DNA of 64,000 bases from Zelopaecilomyces penicillatus (lineage: Eukaryota; Ascomycota; Sordariomycetes; Hypocreales; Pseudodiploosporaceae): positions 1,240,001-1,304,000 of the forward strand of contig VCCP01000003.1 in assembly GCA_005765155.1 (NCBI GenBank), in the 5' to 3' direction. The position numbers and the translations under genes are program-made. The notes beneath the pieces are model-generated. The model was not told where the DNA came from. It was given only the letters and a program-made list of their open reading frames with translations, and did no database searches. Positions 36,722-47,340 of the stretch are shown here, piece by piece. Position 1 is the first letter of the stretch. Every line of letters begins with the position of its first letter.

Positions 36722-36745
36722 GACTGACCGTTCGACTGACCGTTC
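36722..36745. repeat. Two perfect tandem copies of a 12-bp unit
   Basis: GACTGACCGTTC repeated twice and followed by a partial third copy (GACTGG). It is one of several 9-12 bp perfect duplications in the STE11-PHA2 gap. Confidence 0.9.
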
Positions 36746-38924
36746 GACTGGATGGGCCTGTGATGGGTGACTTTGCCAATGGACAGGATGGATGGAGGGC
36801 AAGCCTTCACATTGTCTGGTCTTTTTTCTGCACACATAAAGTAATAGGTGTCAAGGTACGGAGTAGGTAATCAGATGTAGGGCAATTACAGATGGCATCT
36901 ATCCCTCTGCGATCCCGCCACACAGTTACATCCCGTGTGGTGGTGTGTATTCCTCATCATCACCATCGTCATCATCCTCATGATACCCCAGCTTCCCGAA
37001 CCCCGAACCGAGTTTGAAGTAAATAACTACAGTGTTGACAAGCAGTCCTGGCACTTTGTCTGCCCATCGTCAGCACCGTTGTGACACTCAGCAAAGACAA
37101 TCCTACGTCATTTGCTCTTTTTGCTTTATGCCCACAGATCAGCTTGCTGGGCCCATGACTCAGTCCCTACATGCAACTGAGAGACAAGCGGCATATCTTC
37201 CCGTGACACCTGACAATGAATCTCACCTCCTCTGTGTCTTCTGTAGATACGCCTCTTTTTCCTTGCCTATTCCCTTGCAGCTCTCCGTTGCAGAATCCCC
37301 CAGAATGCGGGACACGACTACGAAAAGACAGCACACACACTGTTAAGTACATACACACACACACACACGTACGATGCACGCGTCCCTCCGATACGAAATC
37401 GGCGGGGGGGCAGCTTGGTTGTGTGCGATTTGCGATATGAATGACTTCCTTTGGAAACACCACTTGCGCCTTGGCCTTCGCTATTCATAGCAACAAGGCG
37501 GCGGTGGTTCATGTTTCTCCCGACAATGCCGTCAAAACAAAAGCTGTGCACGGCTCGCGTCGTGTTTTGCCGACGAGCAGTTATTATTATTGCGCAATTT
37601 TTTTCCTCCTTGGTCGCGCGCGCTATGCGTTTTGTTTCGTTTCAGGCGTCACGAACGGACCTTTGCTGTGGCCGAAGGGTCCATTCGCGGGACGCATTGA
37701 ATGCATTGAAAATGGGTGGTGCATGATATACCCAACTCAGGCACAATCATATGATTCACCTCTCATTCCCCAATTGAGTAGCCACAACTCAGCATCATAC
37801 AACCCTCCTTTGATGGAGCTGCCTAATAAGAGAAAGTTATTACATAGAACACCAAGACTGGGTCTTCTTCGGCCAACCACATCTGGGTAGCAGTGTCAGA
37901 TCTATAATGCCCCAAGTGTTATTAAGTGGGTGTCGTCGTGATGTTGCACACATTCCCATCTCGCCTGAGACGCAAGCAACGTCGGTCCTACGCACCACAT
38001 GTGTAGATAGCCTCTTTTGCATCCTCCACCACGACTGCTACCTGTCAACCAACAGAATCGCAGGTGATCCTTCCCATCGGTAACATTAAATATATTATAC
38101 CAGTAGCTACCACGTTGGGAAAGTCATTGTAACCCGCAAGCGGTTTGATAATCAAAGCCTACTTTGCTCGGGCAAATCATCGGGCAGATCCTTGGCTGTC
38201 CGCCAGCAAAGCCGCTATCGGATGCCGCCAGAGCCCGGCCGGAGTAGTTCAATTCGTTCGTGGATGTCCGTCAGTCAGTCAGTACCTGACCTAACGGCGG
38301 CTAGAACCAGACGCAGTCCGGTGGGCTTCGTGTGATTCTCTGCATTCCACGTAATATCGTTTGGGATCTTGACGGGCCCTTCATCTGACTCCTGAGACGA
38401 ACCTACTGATGATGATAGGTCTATGACGGGAGTTGACTCAGGCAGTTGTGCCAGAGCAAATGGTCCCACTGGGTTTCAGTGCATCATTGTAGCTTACTAA
38501 CTCCCTCAGGGCACAAACACAATGGCCAAGTGTTAGTGTAGCACATGCGGAACGATCGGTCCATTTTCTTGAACAGCTTAATGCGCCTTCAGATCCTTAT
38601 AGAGTCACAATCCTCTAAGCTGCCTTGTCAACTTGCCAGTGTTTGGCCTGTGCACTGCGTTACCCATTCTCTGCGGAGAGTTGCCTCCTTTGGACGAAAA
38701 GTGCCGAAACAAGAGACCGATACTCTATCTAACACTTGACGCTCTTCTCCGGCGCAGGTCCTGACAAGACGACCGACCTTCCAGGGTTACTGGCGGCACC
38801 GAGCGACCATCTCATCAACCACACCAGCTGCCCTAGCATACCATTTTCGCAAGAGTTGCAGCCGTCAAAGCGTCCGAGGCCATAGCTTGACTTCCTGACT
38901 GGCAATTGCATCAGACTCATTACC

Positions 38925-40146
38925 ATGGGGACTGCCAAGAAACCCATCGTCGGCTTCTTGGGGCCCGTTGCGTCTTACTCACATCAGGTAAACCCATCCA
39001 TAGACAATTCTGCCCCGTGCCCCAAGCCCCCCAATTTGCTGGAAAAGCTTGAAAAGGTGTTCAGTGGGATCGTAAACTGATATCGTTTCCCCTCATCTCA
39101 AGGCTGTCCGCCAGGTTTTCCCGGAAAGCCACTGGGTTTTGCAGCCTCTAGCTACCATTGACGGTGGGTTTCCCAAAGTTCAAAGCGGCCGAAAGGGGGG
39201 TGGACTCGATTTTGACTGGCCTCTTTGTCTCTTACATCCGCTAACGTACTTTTTGTTCTTTTATTGAAAAAAAGATGTCTTTGATCAAGTTCAAGATGAG
39301 CAAGTGACTGCGGGTGTAGTTCCCTTTGAAAACTCAACGAATGGCTCCGTTGTCTTTACCCTGGACAACTTGGCTGATCGAGATGGCCGGTATCATGACA
39401 TCAGCGTATACGGTGAGATATTCGTCGACGTGCATCACTGCCTTGTTGGCCACAAGAACCCTTCATCATTGCCTGAGGACTTGACAGATTCTGGGACGTG
39501 CACGCCGACGGTCAAAGACCCAATCCCTCTGCGGCCCAAGGCCAAGCCTCTCACCAGTCTCAAGCACGTCAAGAGGCTGTATTCTCATCCCCAGGCCTTT
39601 GGCCAATGCAACGCCTTCATCTCATCCTATTTGAAAGGTGTAGAAATTGTTGATACTAGCTCGACGAGCAAGGCTGCCGAAATCGTGAGTCAAGATAAGA
39701 CGGGCACCTGGGCAGCTATATCAAGCGAGCTAGCCGCCAATATCATCGAGGGCCTAGATATTCTTGCACCGTCCATTGAGGACCGTGACGACAACACCAC
39801 GCGCTTCCTGATTATCGGGCGCAAGTCTTCTGGCACCAAAGACTGGAATATTGTGAAGCAGCCGGAAAGGAAGTCTGGCACCAAATCCCTCATATCCGTC
39901 ACCGTGCCGCACACGTCTCCCGGGGCGCTGGCAGAGGTCCTGGGCGGCTTTAAGACGTTCAATTTGAACCTGACTAGCATCAACAGCCGGCCCAGTCTAC
40001 TTGCGCCCTTTCAGTACATCTTCTTCATTGAGTTTGAAGGACACAGAGAGCATGACCCTGACGGTCGTGTGAAAGGTGCGCTGGACATAATAAATGACGT
40101 ATCGCAGAGCTGGAGATGGCTGGGAAGCTGGGAACGATACAGATAG
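38925..40146 (+). CDS. PHA2: Prephenate dehydratase
   Basis: Three exons, 38925-38987, 39103-39163 and 39275-40146, give 331 aa. The N-terminal catalytic domain starts VGFLGPVASYSHQAV and contains GVVPFENSTNGSV. The catalytic TRF motif is in NTTRFLIIGRK. A C-terminal ACT regulatory domain (about 228-320) opens SLISVTVPHTSPGALAEV and carries INSRPS, the counterpart of the Phe-binding ESRP motif. The enzyme converts prephenate to phenylpyruvate in phenylalanine synthesis, in the cytosol, and is normally feedback-inhibited by phenylalanine through the ACT domain. Two short first exons match the usual organisation. Length is typical for fungal Pha2. Confidence 0.93.
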
Positions 40147-41242
40147 TGTTTGCTCTACCACTCTTCTCAAAAGTCTATGTTAAATGATGCAGGATTTCCA
40201 TCATTTCACGAAGCTCTGGCTGTCCCGTGAAACTATATATATACCGAATGAAGTTGGTGATTAAGCTGGCACTGCACCAGTAATTCCCCTACGTCCCCAT
40301 TCACACCAACAAAGAAAGCAATCTTCAACATTTCCCATATGCTTGATTAAAATCCACACCATTTCCCATCATCTCGATGGAGAGAAGCCGTTTCTGGATC
40401 GGCATTCTTCCATGATCTATGACTCCCTCTTCACCCCATGTCTCTATGAAGCATGACACATGCACTTCGCTATTGGGATAAGGTAATCCCATTAGCTCCA
40501 ACGGGCGGCCCCTCCAATTCTCAGAGCCTTGGCTACAAACGTGTTCGGATCGTCGGCGTGGGGCATCATGGTGGTGGTTGCAGCATGCAGGCTGTGAAAG
40601 CAAGTATCCTTTTTACTTTTGCTGATGCTGCTGCAAGGCACAACTCAACGCGCAGCATTGCATGGCTTCTCCCCTCCCCTACCTACCAACCAACAACGTG
40701 TCGACCAACAGATTGCTATCAACAGCCTGGTTTGCCCTCTTTAACTCCCCCGTCGCATCGGGAAAACCGAGCTCGTACAGGAGAATCCAGAGAGAGAGAG
40801 GGAGGGGATTACTTTAGCGCTTCCACAACCCACAAATATCATTGGCTTTCAAGCCCTGGGGGCCTTCGCCTTTTCGGCTGCCTTGAGCAGGTTAAAAAAA
40901 AGGTGGTTGACATTAATCAATTCTAACAAGGAAAATCATGACGTTAATTATCTGGTGGGTGGGCACTTGAAGGCACATGGTCTCAGCGATTGGTTGAAGC
41001 TAGAGTTGGAAATCATCGGGCCATCGGCAATAACCCAAGCAAGCCAAGTTACCCAACAACAGACAAGTTTGTAGAGAGTAGAGAGTAGAGAGTAGAGAGA
41101 GAGGTAAAATATCAATCAGCAGGTACAATGGATACTTTCTTTCTTTCCTCTTTTTTATTTTCCCTCTCTTTCTCTCTTCCCTTACTGTACTTGTATACAA
41201 AACATCTCTCTGCTAAACTTTTGATAAAATCGTCACATCACA
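40147..41242. other. Intergenic, PHA2 3' flank and sulfotransferase-like promoter
   Basis: About 1.1 kb. It contains a (TAGAGAG)n run at 41072-41102 and pyrimidine tracts near 41133-41190. No coding sequence is seen. Confidence 0.55.
41072..41102. repeat. (TAGAGAG)n tandem repeat
   Basis: About four 7-bp units, roughly 150 bp upstream of the start codon of the sulfotransferase-like gene. Confidence 0.9.
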
Positions 41243-42613
41243 ATGGCTCCTCGACACATCTTTGCCGTGACCCATCCCCGGGCATGTTCAACAGCTTTTG
41301 AAAGGGTAAATACAAAGATTGACACTCACACGGCTCTTGATGGGCAAATTTTGTCAATTTCTTTTTTAAAGAAAATCTAATAAAATACACAAACTAACGG
41401 AGAGTTAACTTTAAAGGTCTTCATGGCTCGCCGTGATATTCTCGAGTGTGTACACGAGCCATTCGGTGACGCCTTCTATTTTGGCCCCGAGTTCCTGAGC
41501 GAGCGGTTCAGGGACGATGAGGCTGCTAGAAAGGCAACCGGATATGCTGCCACTACGTTCAAAGATGTGTTGGATGGTGTTGAGAAATCTGCAAAAGATG
41601 TGAGATATCTGTTTTCCTTCTTGAATGCACCCCCTGCACCCATATCACTCATGTAGGAACATTTCTGTAGAGCTCCAACACGTTCTGATCATTACAAGCA
41701 AGCATCTATTTCCTTTCTAGCAATCATCGTCCAATTTCCTCCGTCATTATGAAGACCAAGCTTAATTACCCCTGATTTTACCTTGTGCTGCAAAATGAAA
41801 GCAGTATCTAATATTCCATACCCACTTCACATATACAACCAAAGAAAAAACAGCTGCTTACACAAACTAGGGGAAGCGTGTCTTCATCAAAGACATGGCT
41901 TATTACATGTTTGCGCCAGACGGAAAACGCAGCAAGATTGCCCCGTCTCTGGGCAGTGGTGACGAGACTGGAAATCCAACAGTAATACCTGTCGATATTC
42001 TGAAGCGTTTTCACTTCACTTTTCTCATCCGCCATCCGCGCCGATCAATCCCTTCATACTACCGCACCACAATCCCTCCCCTCAGAGAGGTCACGGGATG
42101 GGAATACTTCATGCCCAATGAAGCAGGATATGAAGAGATGGTTCGACTCTTAGAATTCCTTATGGATAATGGCCTTGTCGATAAGGAGCAGCTCACTATT
42201 GTAGATGCCGATGACTTGCTGGACAATCCCGAAAAGACAATTCGACAGTACTGTGACCGGATAGGGATTGATTTCCGCCCGGAGATGCTGGAATGGACAG
42301 ATGAGGATAATGCGTATGCAGCAGACTGCTTTGCGAAGTGGAATGGTTTCCACGACGATGCGATTGCATCTTCAAAGCTCAAGGCTCGTACTCATGCTCA
42401 GGTGTGTTTTTTTTTAGAATCAGAAACTTTGGAACTGGCGCAAGTTCTTGTGCTAATCATTTGGCTGACCTGCAGAAGACATCAACAGTCAAATCTGAGA
42501 ACAAGGAATGGGAGGAAAAATATGGAAGCGAGGCACAAAAGGTAATCCGTGCCACAGTAGATGCCAACATTCCTCATTATGAGTACCTAAAGCAATTCTG
42601 CTTGGCCATCTAA
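41243..42613 (+). CDS. Sulfotransferase-like P-loop protein
   Basis: Four exons, 41243-41305, 41417-41599, 41871-42401 and 42476-42613, give 304 aa. Exon 1 encodes HIFAVTHPRACSTAFERVFM across the first splice, the modified P-loop that binds the 5'-phosphosulfate end of PAPS in sulfotransferases. FTFLIRHPRRSIPSYYR (about 133-149) matches the 3'-phosphate-binding signature. FIKDMAYYM sits between them. No signal peptide or membrane span is visible, so it is probably cytosolic. Related fungal proteins are common but their substrates are not known. The 271-nt second intron is long for this window, and a missed small exon cannot be excluded. Confidence 0.8.
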
Positions 42614-42960
42614 AACGGGAGGGAAGATAGGGATATACAGCTCATGTCAAAAAAGCAAAGGCATAGAGCCATTAATGCGTCATGTCATGGCAATGTTTAT
42701 TGTGTTGCTTTTCTCAGCACAAATATATTATGATACAGTAGTCATCGGACTATCAGTCCACAAAGCCGTTTCCTATCCATGCGTATTCAACATCGCTCTC
42801 GTGATAATTCCCACCAACTGCAAGATTCAATTGTAGTGTAAAAGTACAGATCTTCATCCACATTTGTGGATGAGCACCAAGGGAGAGACCATGTAGGCCA
42901 TTCACTTCATGGCTCAATTCTTTCATAAAGGTTTTCCATGTGTAGCGGCGTGGGTGAGTT
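42614..42960. other. Intergenic between convergent genes
   Basis: 347 bp with 3' ends of the sulfotransferase-like gene and of MHR1; a minus-strand frame extending through it overlaps MHR1 in another phase and is rejected. Confidence 0.55.
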
Positions 42961-43803
42961 TTATGCGGCTGCCTTTGGTGTCTCCAGCTGTGGTGTCTCC
43001 TGTTTTGGTGTCTCTGCGACCCCCGCCTCGTACACTGGCTTCTCAAACATGGAATGGGTAACGTTCTTCGACCACGACTCCGCAAACTCTCTATCCTGGT
43101 CATTTGACCAGCTCACGGTGACGTCGTGCAACTGTCTGGCTCCCTCCTCAGCGTGGTTTGCCACAATCTTATTGCCGCGGCCCTCACCCGCTAGTACAAC
43201 CGCCATATCTGCAATCGCATTCTTTTTCTGGGCATTCAGCGCAATTCCACGCTCCTTCTTACTCCGTACAGGTCGGTAGTTTCTGCCCTTGGCTTCCTCC
43301 TCGGCAATCTTCTTCTTGTCGGCGACGGAGAACTCCTCTGGACGCTTGTATCGGAATTCGTCTGTCCACGCAACCTCATGGAGGTGCTTTAGCTCTCGCA
43401 GCTTTTGGAACACTGAGCGGCCGACGGAGCCCTGGCCCGGCTGAAACCGAATAACGGCCATGGGAGACCAGTAATCTTTGCGAAGCTTTGCGGGCTTAGT
43501 CTTCTTGCCATTGTATGGCAGCTGTTTCAGGTTGTGAAATCCCTAGACGAAAAGAAAAATTAGTAAATTTCCCGATTGTAGATTGTTGTTTCTGTTAGAA
43601 AAACTCACATCGAGGGTTTCCTTGAAGCTGTAGACAACCTGGTCTGATCTCCTATGGGAAAAGATCCAAATGTTCTCTCCATGACCCTCAGGACCTTGGA
43701 AACCGGTCGGGGGCTTGCTCTTCCGACCTCCGTGGGTATGTCGTACAAATGCCCTTAGAAAACCTGGCAATTGGCCAAGCCGAGACCTCGGTGCGGCATT
43801 CAT
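42961..43803 (-). CDS. MHR1: Mitochondrial large-subunit ribosomal protein mL67 / Mhr1
   Basis: Two exons, 43803-43609 and 43542-42961, give 258 aa with a 66-nt intron. Conserved blocks are IWIFSHRRSDQVVYSFKETL, GFHNLKQLPYNGKKTKPAKL, then LRKDYWSPMAVIRFQPGQGS and VFQKLRELKHLHEVAWTDEF. Mhr1 is a component of the fungal 54S mitoribosome (mL67) and, in yeast, is also described in mitochondrial DNA recombination and partitioning. The N-terminus is basic, as expected for import. The extreme C-terminus has three short ETPxx-type repeats (ETPKQETPQLETPK). It is divergent from HSP104 with 556 bp between start codons. Confidence 0.87.
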
Positions 43804-44359
43804 GGTGCCTATTGTCGTTGCGCTGTCCTTGACACTTGAATCTGCCCCCAACTAGAAAATCACCACAGCTAGACGGTTGCGCGAGATCACATGACCTTGA
43901 AGTTGAGCTCTCGGCCTCTTGGCTTTGGCTGGCTGTCTCATACATCACGTGGTGATAAGATATCAAGCTCCACCCAGGCGGATAGCACCCCACATTAGAT
44001 GGTTCTGGTGACATCAGGATGAGTCTCCAAGCTTCTGGTGGGTTCGGACGAGCTTCCAGCTAAACCGAGGTGCTGCACGATCGACCTCGCATTTTCTTTG
44101 GTGGGCACTCTTCCAACACCGGACTTCCCTCTCCGAACTCCCTATATCTGACGCTCGTCACCTCACTTTTGCTCCTCATCTTGAATTTCACACCTCATCC
44201 TTCACTGCAACTCCTTCCAAGCAGGACTGATGCACACCACACCACAAAAAGCACCAATAAGTCTTTATTGACCACTGATACCCCGCCACCAGTGGCACTT
44301 CGCATCTTGATTCTGAACACTCTGGACAAAGTCGCTGTTTACGCAGCACATCCTCCACC
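43804..44359. other. Shared promoter MHR1 / HSP104
   Basis: 556 bp between divergent start codons. It holds spaced TTC triplets (44003-44056) that may be a heat-shock element and a TATAT at 44143-44147, about 215 bp before the HSP104 ATG. Confidence 0.6.
44003..44056 (+). promoter_or_regulatory. Candidate step-type heat-shock element upstream of HSP104
   Basis: TTC triplets begin at 44003, 44033, 44043 and 44054, with spacings of 30, 10 and 11 bp. Step-type heat-shock elements use TTC (or GAA) units 10 bp apart, so this is a near fit. A TATAT follows about 90 bp downstream. The assignment is inference; I saw no canonical contiguous nGAAnnTTCn array. Confidence 0.35.
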
Positions 44360-47140
44360 ATGACTGCTAGAATGGATTTCACGGATCGGGCTCAAAAGGC
44401 TGTTGAAGATGCCATGACTTTGGCAGAGCAGTATGGCCACTCACAGCTTGTCCCAATCCACTTGGCTGTGTCTTTACTCGAACCCCCAGTCGACCTATCC
44501 AAGGACCAGCAGAACGCCACTCCAGGAGCCATCGTCACTCTCTTTCGACAAGTCATCGAACGGGCCCATGGTGACCCTCAACTTTTTGACCGAGCGTTAA
44601 AGAAGACGCTGGTTCGTCTACCAAGCCAAGATCCCCCTCCAGACCAAGTTTCGCTATCACCCTCGTTCCACACTGTCTTGCGAAAGGCTCAGGAACTTCA
44701 AAAGGTTCAAAAAGATACATACATCGGCGTGGATCATTTTATCACTGCTTTAGCAGATGATGGTGGCATCCAGGCCGCTCTGAGAGAGGCCAACATCCCC
44801 AAAGCCAAACTCGTCCAGGAGGCTGTTCAAAGTATTCGGGGAACGAAGCGGGTTGACAGCAAAACAGCCGACACCGAGCAGGAGAACGAAAACCTTGCCA
44901 AGTTTACCATTGACATGACAGCCATGGCCAGAGATAACAAAATCGATCCCGTCATTGGCCGAGAGGAGGAGATTCGCCGAGTCGTGCGCATCCTGTCTCG
45001 CCGAACTAAAAACAACCCAGTACTCATAGGCGAGCCAGGTGTCGGAAAAACTACAGTCGTCGAAGGCCTGGCACAGCGTATTGTCAACCGTGACGTGCCG
45101 GACAACTTGAAGCAGTGCAGGTTACTCTCTCTTGATGTTGGAGCGCTTGTCGCCGGCAGCAAATTTCGTGGAGAGTTTGAAGAGAGAATGAAGGGCGTTC
45201 TTAAGGAGATTGAAGATGCAACGGAAATGATTGTGTTATTTGTCGACGAGATTCACCTTCTCATGGGCGCTGGCTCATCTGGTGAAGGTGGGATGGATGC
45301 CGCTAATCTTCTCAAGCCCATGCTTGCCCGCGGACAATTGCACTGCATTGGTGCAACGACATTGGCCGAGTATCGCAAGTATGTCGAGAAGGATGCTGCA
45401 TTCGAACGTCGCTTCCAACAAGTTATTGTCAAAGAACCATCCATCCCCGAAACGATCTCAATTCTACGAGGCTTGAAGGAGAGATACGACCGACACCACA
45501 AAGTAAATATTCTCGACAGCGCGTTGGTTGCCGCAGCAAACCTTGCCGCACGATATTTGACTTCGAGACGAATGCCAGACTCGGCCATCGATCTTGTTGA
45601 TGAAGCCGCTGCAGCTGTCCGGGTTGCCCGAGAGTCGCAACCAGAAATCATTGACTCCTTGGAGCGCAAATTGAGACAGCTGAAAATTGAAATTGCCGCT
45701 TTGGCAAAGGAACATGACGAAGCATCTCAAGTTCGCCTTCAGCAAGCGAAAAGGGATGCACAGAATGTGGAAGAGGAGCTAGAACCCCTACGGGAAAAAT
45801 ACCAAAGCGAAATCAAAAGGAACGATGAAATCCATCAGGCTAAAGACAAACTTGATGAGTTGAAGCGGCGCCTTGAAGACGCCATGAATGACGGAAACCA
45901 TCAAAGGGCTGCTGATCTGAAATACGGCGCTATTGTGGAACAAGAGTCCCTGATCAAGACGCTGGAAGCCAAGAAGGCAGCTGCCGACGTGGCTCTTAAT
46001 GCTGCTAACGGGGCTGACACAGCCATCATGGTGACAGAGATTGTTACAGCCGATAACATCAACGAGATTGTTGCCCGCTGGACGGGTATCCCAGTCACGC
46101 GTCTTCGGACCTCTGAAAAGGAGAAGCTTATCAACATGGAGAAAGAAATGGGGAAATTGGTTATTGGACAAAAAGAGGCAGTCCAGTCAGTCGCCAACGC
46201 CATTCGTCTGCAACGTTCTGGTCTCAGCAACCCCAATCAGCCACCTAGCTTCTTGTTTTGTGGTCCTTCTGGTACAGGTAAAACACTGCTTACCAAAGCG
46301 CTTGCCGAGTTTTTGTTTGATGACGCCCGAGCAATGATTCGTTTCGACATGTCCGAATTCCAAGAGCGTCACGCACTCAGCCGCATGATTGGTGCTCCTC
46401 CTGGTTATGTTGGGCACGATGCCGGCGGTCAATTGACTGAGGCGCTCCGACGGAAGCCATTTTCCATTCTTTTGTTTGACGAGGTGGAGAAAGCAGCGAA
46501 AGAGGTCCTAACAGTTCTCCTTCAACTCATGGACGATGGTCGCATTACTGATGGCCAAGGAAGAGTTGTTGATGCGAAGAACTGCATTGTTGTCATGACC
46601 TCGAATTTGGGTGCCGAATACCTCGTACGACCAAACGTTAGAGAGGGCAGAGTTGATGCTCCCACTCGAGAGTTGGTCATGAACGCTCTTCGCAACTACT
46701 TTCTTCCCGAGTTTCTCAACCGAATCAGCTCGGTCGTCATCTTTAACCGCCTCACACGCAAGGAGATTCGCAAGATTGTCGATTTGAGAATCATAGAAAT
46801 TCAAAAACGGCTGGAGGACAACGGTCGCAAGGTTAAGATTGTCGTATCTGACGAGGCGAAGGACTACCTTGGAAATGCTGGCTACTCCCCTGCTTACGGC
46901 GCGCGACCTTTGGCCCGTCTTATCGAGAAGGAGGTACTCAACAAGCTGGCGATTTTGATCTTGCGCAACAACATCCGTGACGGAGAGTCCGCATATGTCG
47001 AGTATGAAGATGGTAGAATCATTGTGATTTCGAATCATCCTGACAGCGAGCTGGATGAGGATCGAGACATGTTCGACGATGAGGACGATGCTGCTAATGA
47101 ACTGGCGGGCTCAGACATGGACGAAGATATTTATGACTGA
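44360..47140 (+). CDS. HSP104: Hsp104/Hsp98 (ClpB-type) protein disaggregase
   Basis: An intronless 926-aa gene. The Clp N-domain (about 6-160) is followed by AAA1 with Walker A GEPGVGKT at 224-231 and Walker B VLFVDEIH. A coiled-coil middle domain lies at about 420-545 (LERKLRQLKIEIAALAKEH). AAA2 has Walker A GPSGTGKT at 635-642, Walker B LLFDEVEK and the pore loop with GYVGH. The acidic C-terminal tail (EDRDMFDDEDDAANEL) ends MDEDIYD. The hexamer threads aggregated proteins through its pore with Hsp70 help, giving thermotolerance and propagating prions. The lack of introns suits a heat-induced gene, since splicing fails in severe heat. Length agrees with Neurospora Hsp98. Confidence 0.96.
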   Translation: MTARMDFTDRAQKAVEDAMTLAEQYGHSQLVPIHLAVSLLEPPVDLSKDQQNATPGAIVTLFRQVIERAHGDPQLFDRALKKTLVRLPSQDPPPDQVSLSPSFHTVLRKAQELQKVQKDTYIGVDHFITALADDGGIQAALREANIPKAKLVQEAVQSIRGTKRVDSKTADTEQENENLAKFTIDMTAMARDNKIDPVIGREEEIRRVVRILSRRTKNNPVLIGEPGVGKTTVVEGLAQRIVNRDVPDNLKQCRLLSLDVGALVAGSKFRGEFEERMKGVLKEIEDATEMIVLFVDEIHLLMGAGSSGEGGMDAANLLKPMLARGQLHCIGATTLAEYRKYVEKDAAFERRFQQVIVKEPSIPETISILRGLKERYDRHHKVNILDSALVAAANLAARYLTSRRMPDSAIDLVDEAAAAVRVARESQPEIIDSLERKLRQLKIEIAALAKEHDEASQVRLQQAKRDAQNVEEELEPLREKYQSEIKRNDEIHQAKDKLDELKRRLEDAMNDGNHQRAADLKYGAIVEQESLIKTLEAKKAAADVALNAANGADTAIMVTEIVTADNINEIVARWTGIPVTRLRTSEKEKLINMEKEMGKLVIGQKEAVQSVANAIRLQRSGLSNPNQPPSFLFCGPSGTGKTLLTKALAEFLFDDARAMIRFDMSEFQERHALSRMIGAPPGYVGHDAGGQLTEALRRKPFSILLFDEVEKAAKEVLTVLLQLMDDGRITDGQGRVVDAKNCIVVMTSNLGAEYLVRPNVREGRVDAPTRELVMNALRNYFLPEFLNRISSVVIFNRLTRKEIRKIVDLRIIEIQKRLEDNGRKVKIVVSDEAKDYLGNAGYSPAYGARPLARLIEKEVLNKLAILILRNNIRDGESAYVEYEDGRIIVISNHPDSELDEDRDMFDDEDDAANELAGSDMDEDIYD

Positions 47141-47340
47141 GGTGGTACGTGGCAAAAGGAAGTGGGATAGCATATTTAACATAATGAGATGGCATGGCTG
47201 GCGTTTGCGGATAAGGATTATTGAGGTTTACTCAAGACTTGATATTTTTGTATATTCATAGTTTGACGAAGTATGAAGAAAATTCTCATTACACCCTTAT
47301 GCTCCCGTAAATTGACACTTATTCTTATTGATATTATTTG

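Larger units (their letters stand above)
34754..38924. other. 4.2 kb gap between divergent STE11 and PHA2
   Basis: No convincing gene. The first 500 bp upstream of STE11 are G/T-rich with a (GGTGT)n run at 35223-35248. Three copies of a 9-bp unit lie at 35551-35577. Short perfect duplications lie at 36431-36454 (12 bp x 2), 36558-36579 (10 bp x 2) and 36722-36745 (12 bp x 2). An (AC)n run sits at 37353-37368. Frames such as 35764-36147 (-) and 38275-38469 (-) are low-complexity or unrecognised. The gap presumably includes the STE11 leader, two promoters and perhaps untranslated RNA. Confidence 0.5.

Noticed and set aside
46508..47038. 176-codon minus-strand frame
   Set aside because: Antisense to the HSP104 second AAA domain; no independent support.
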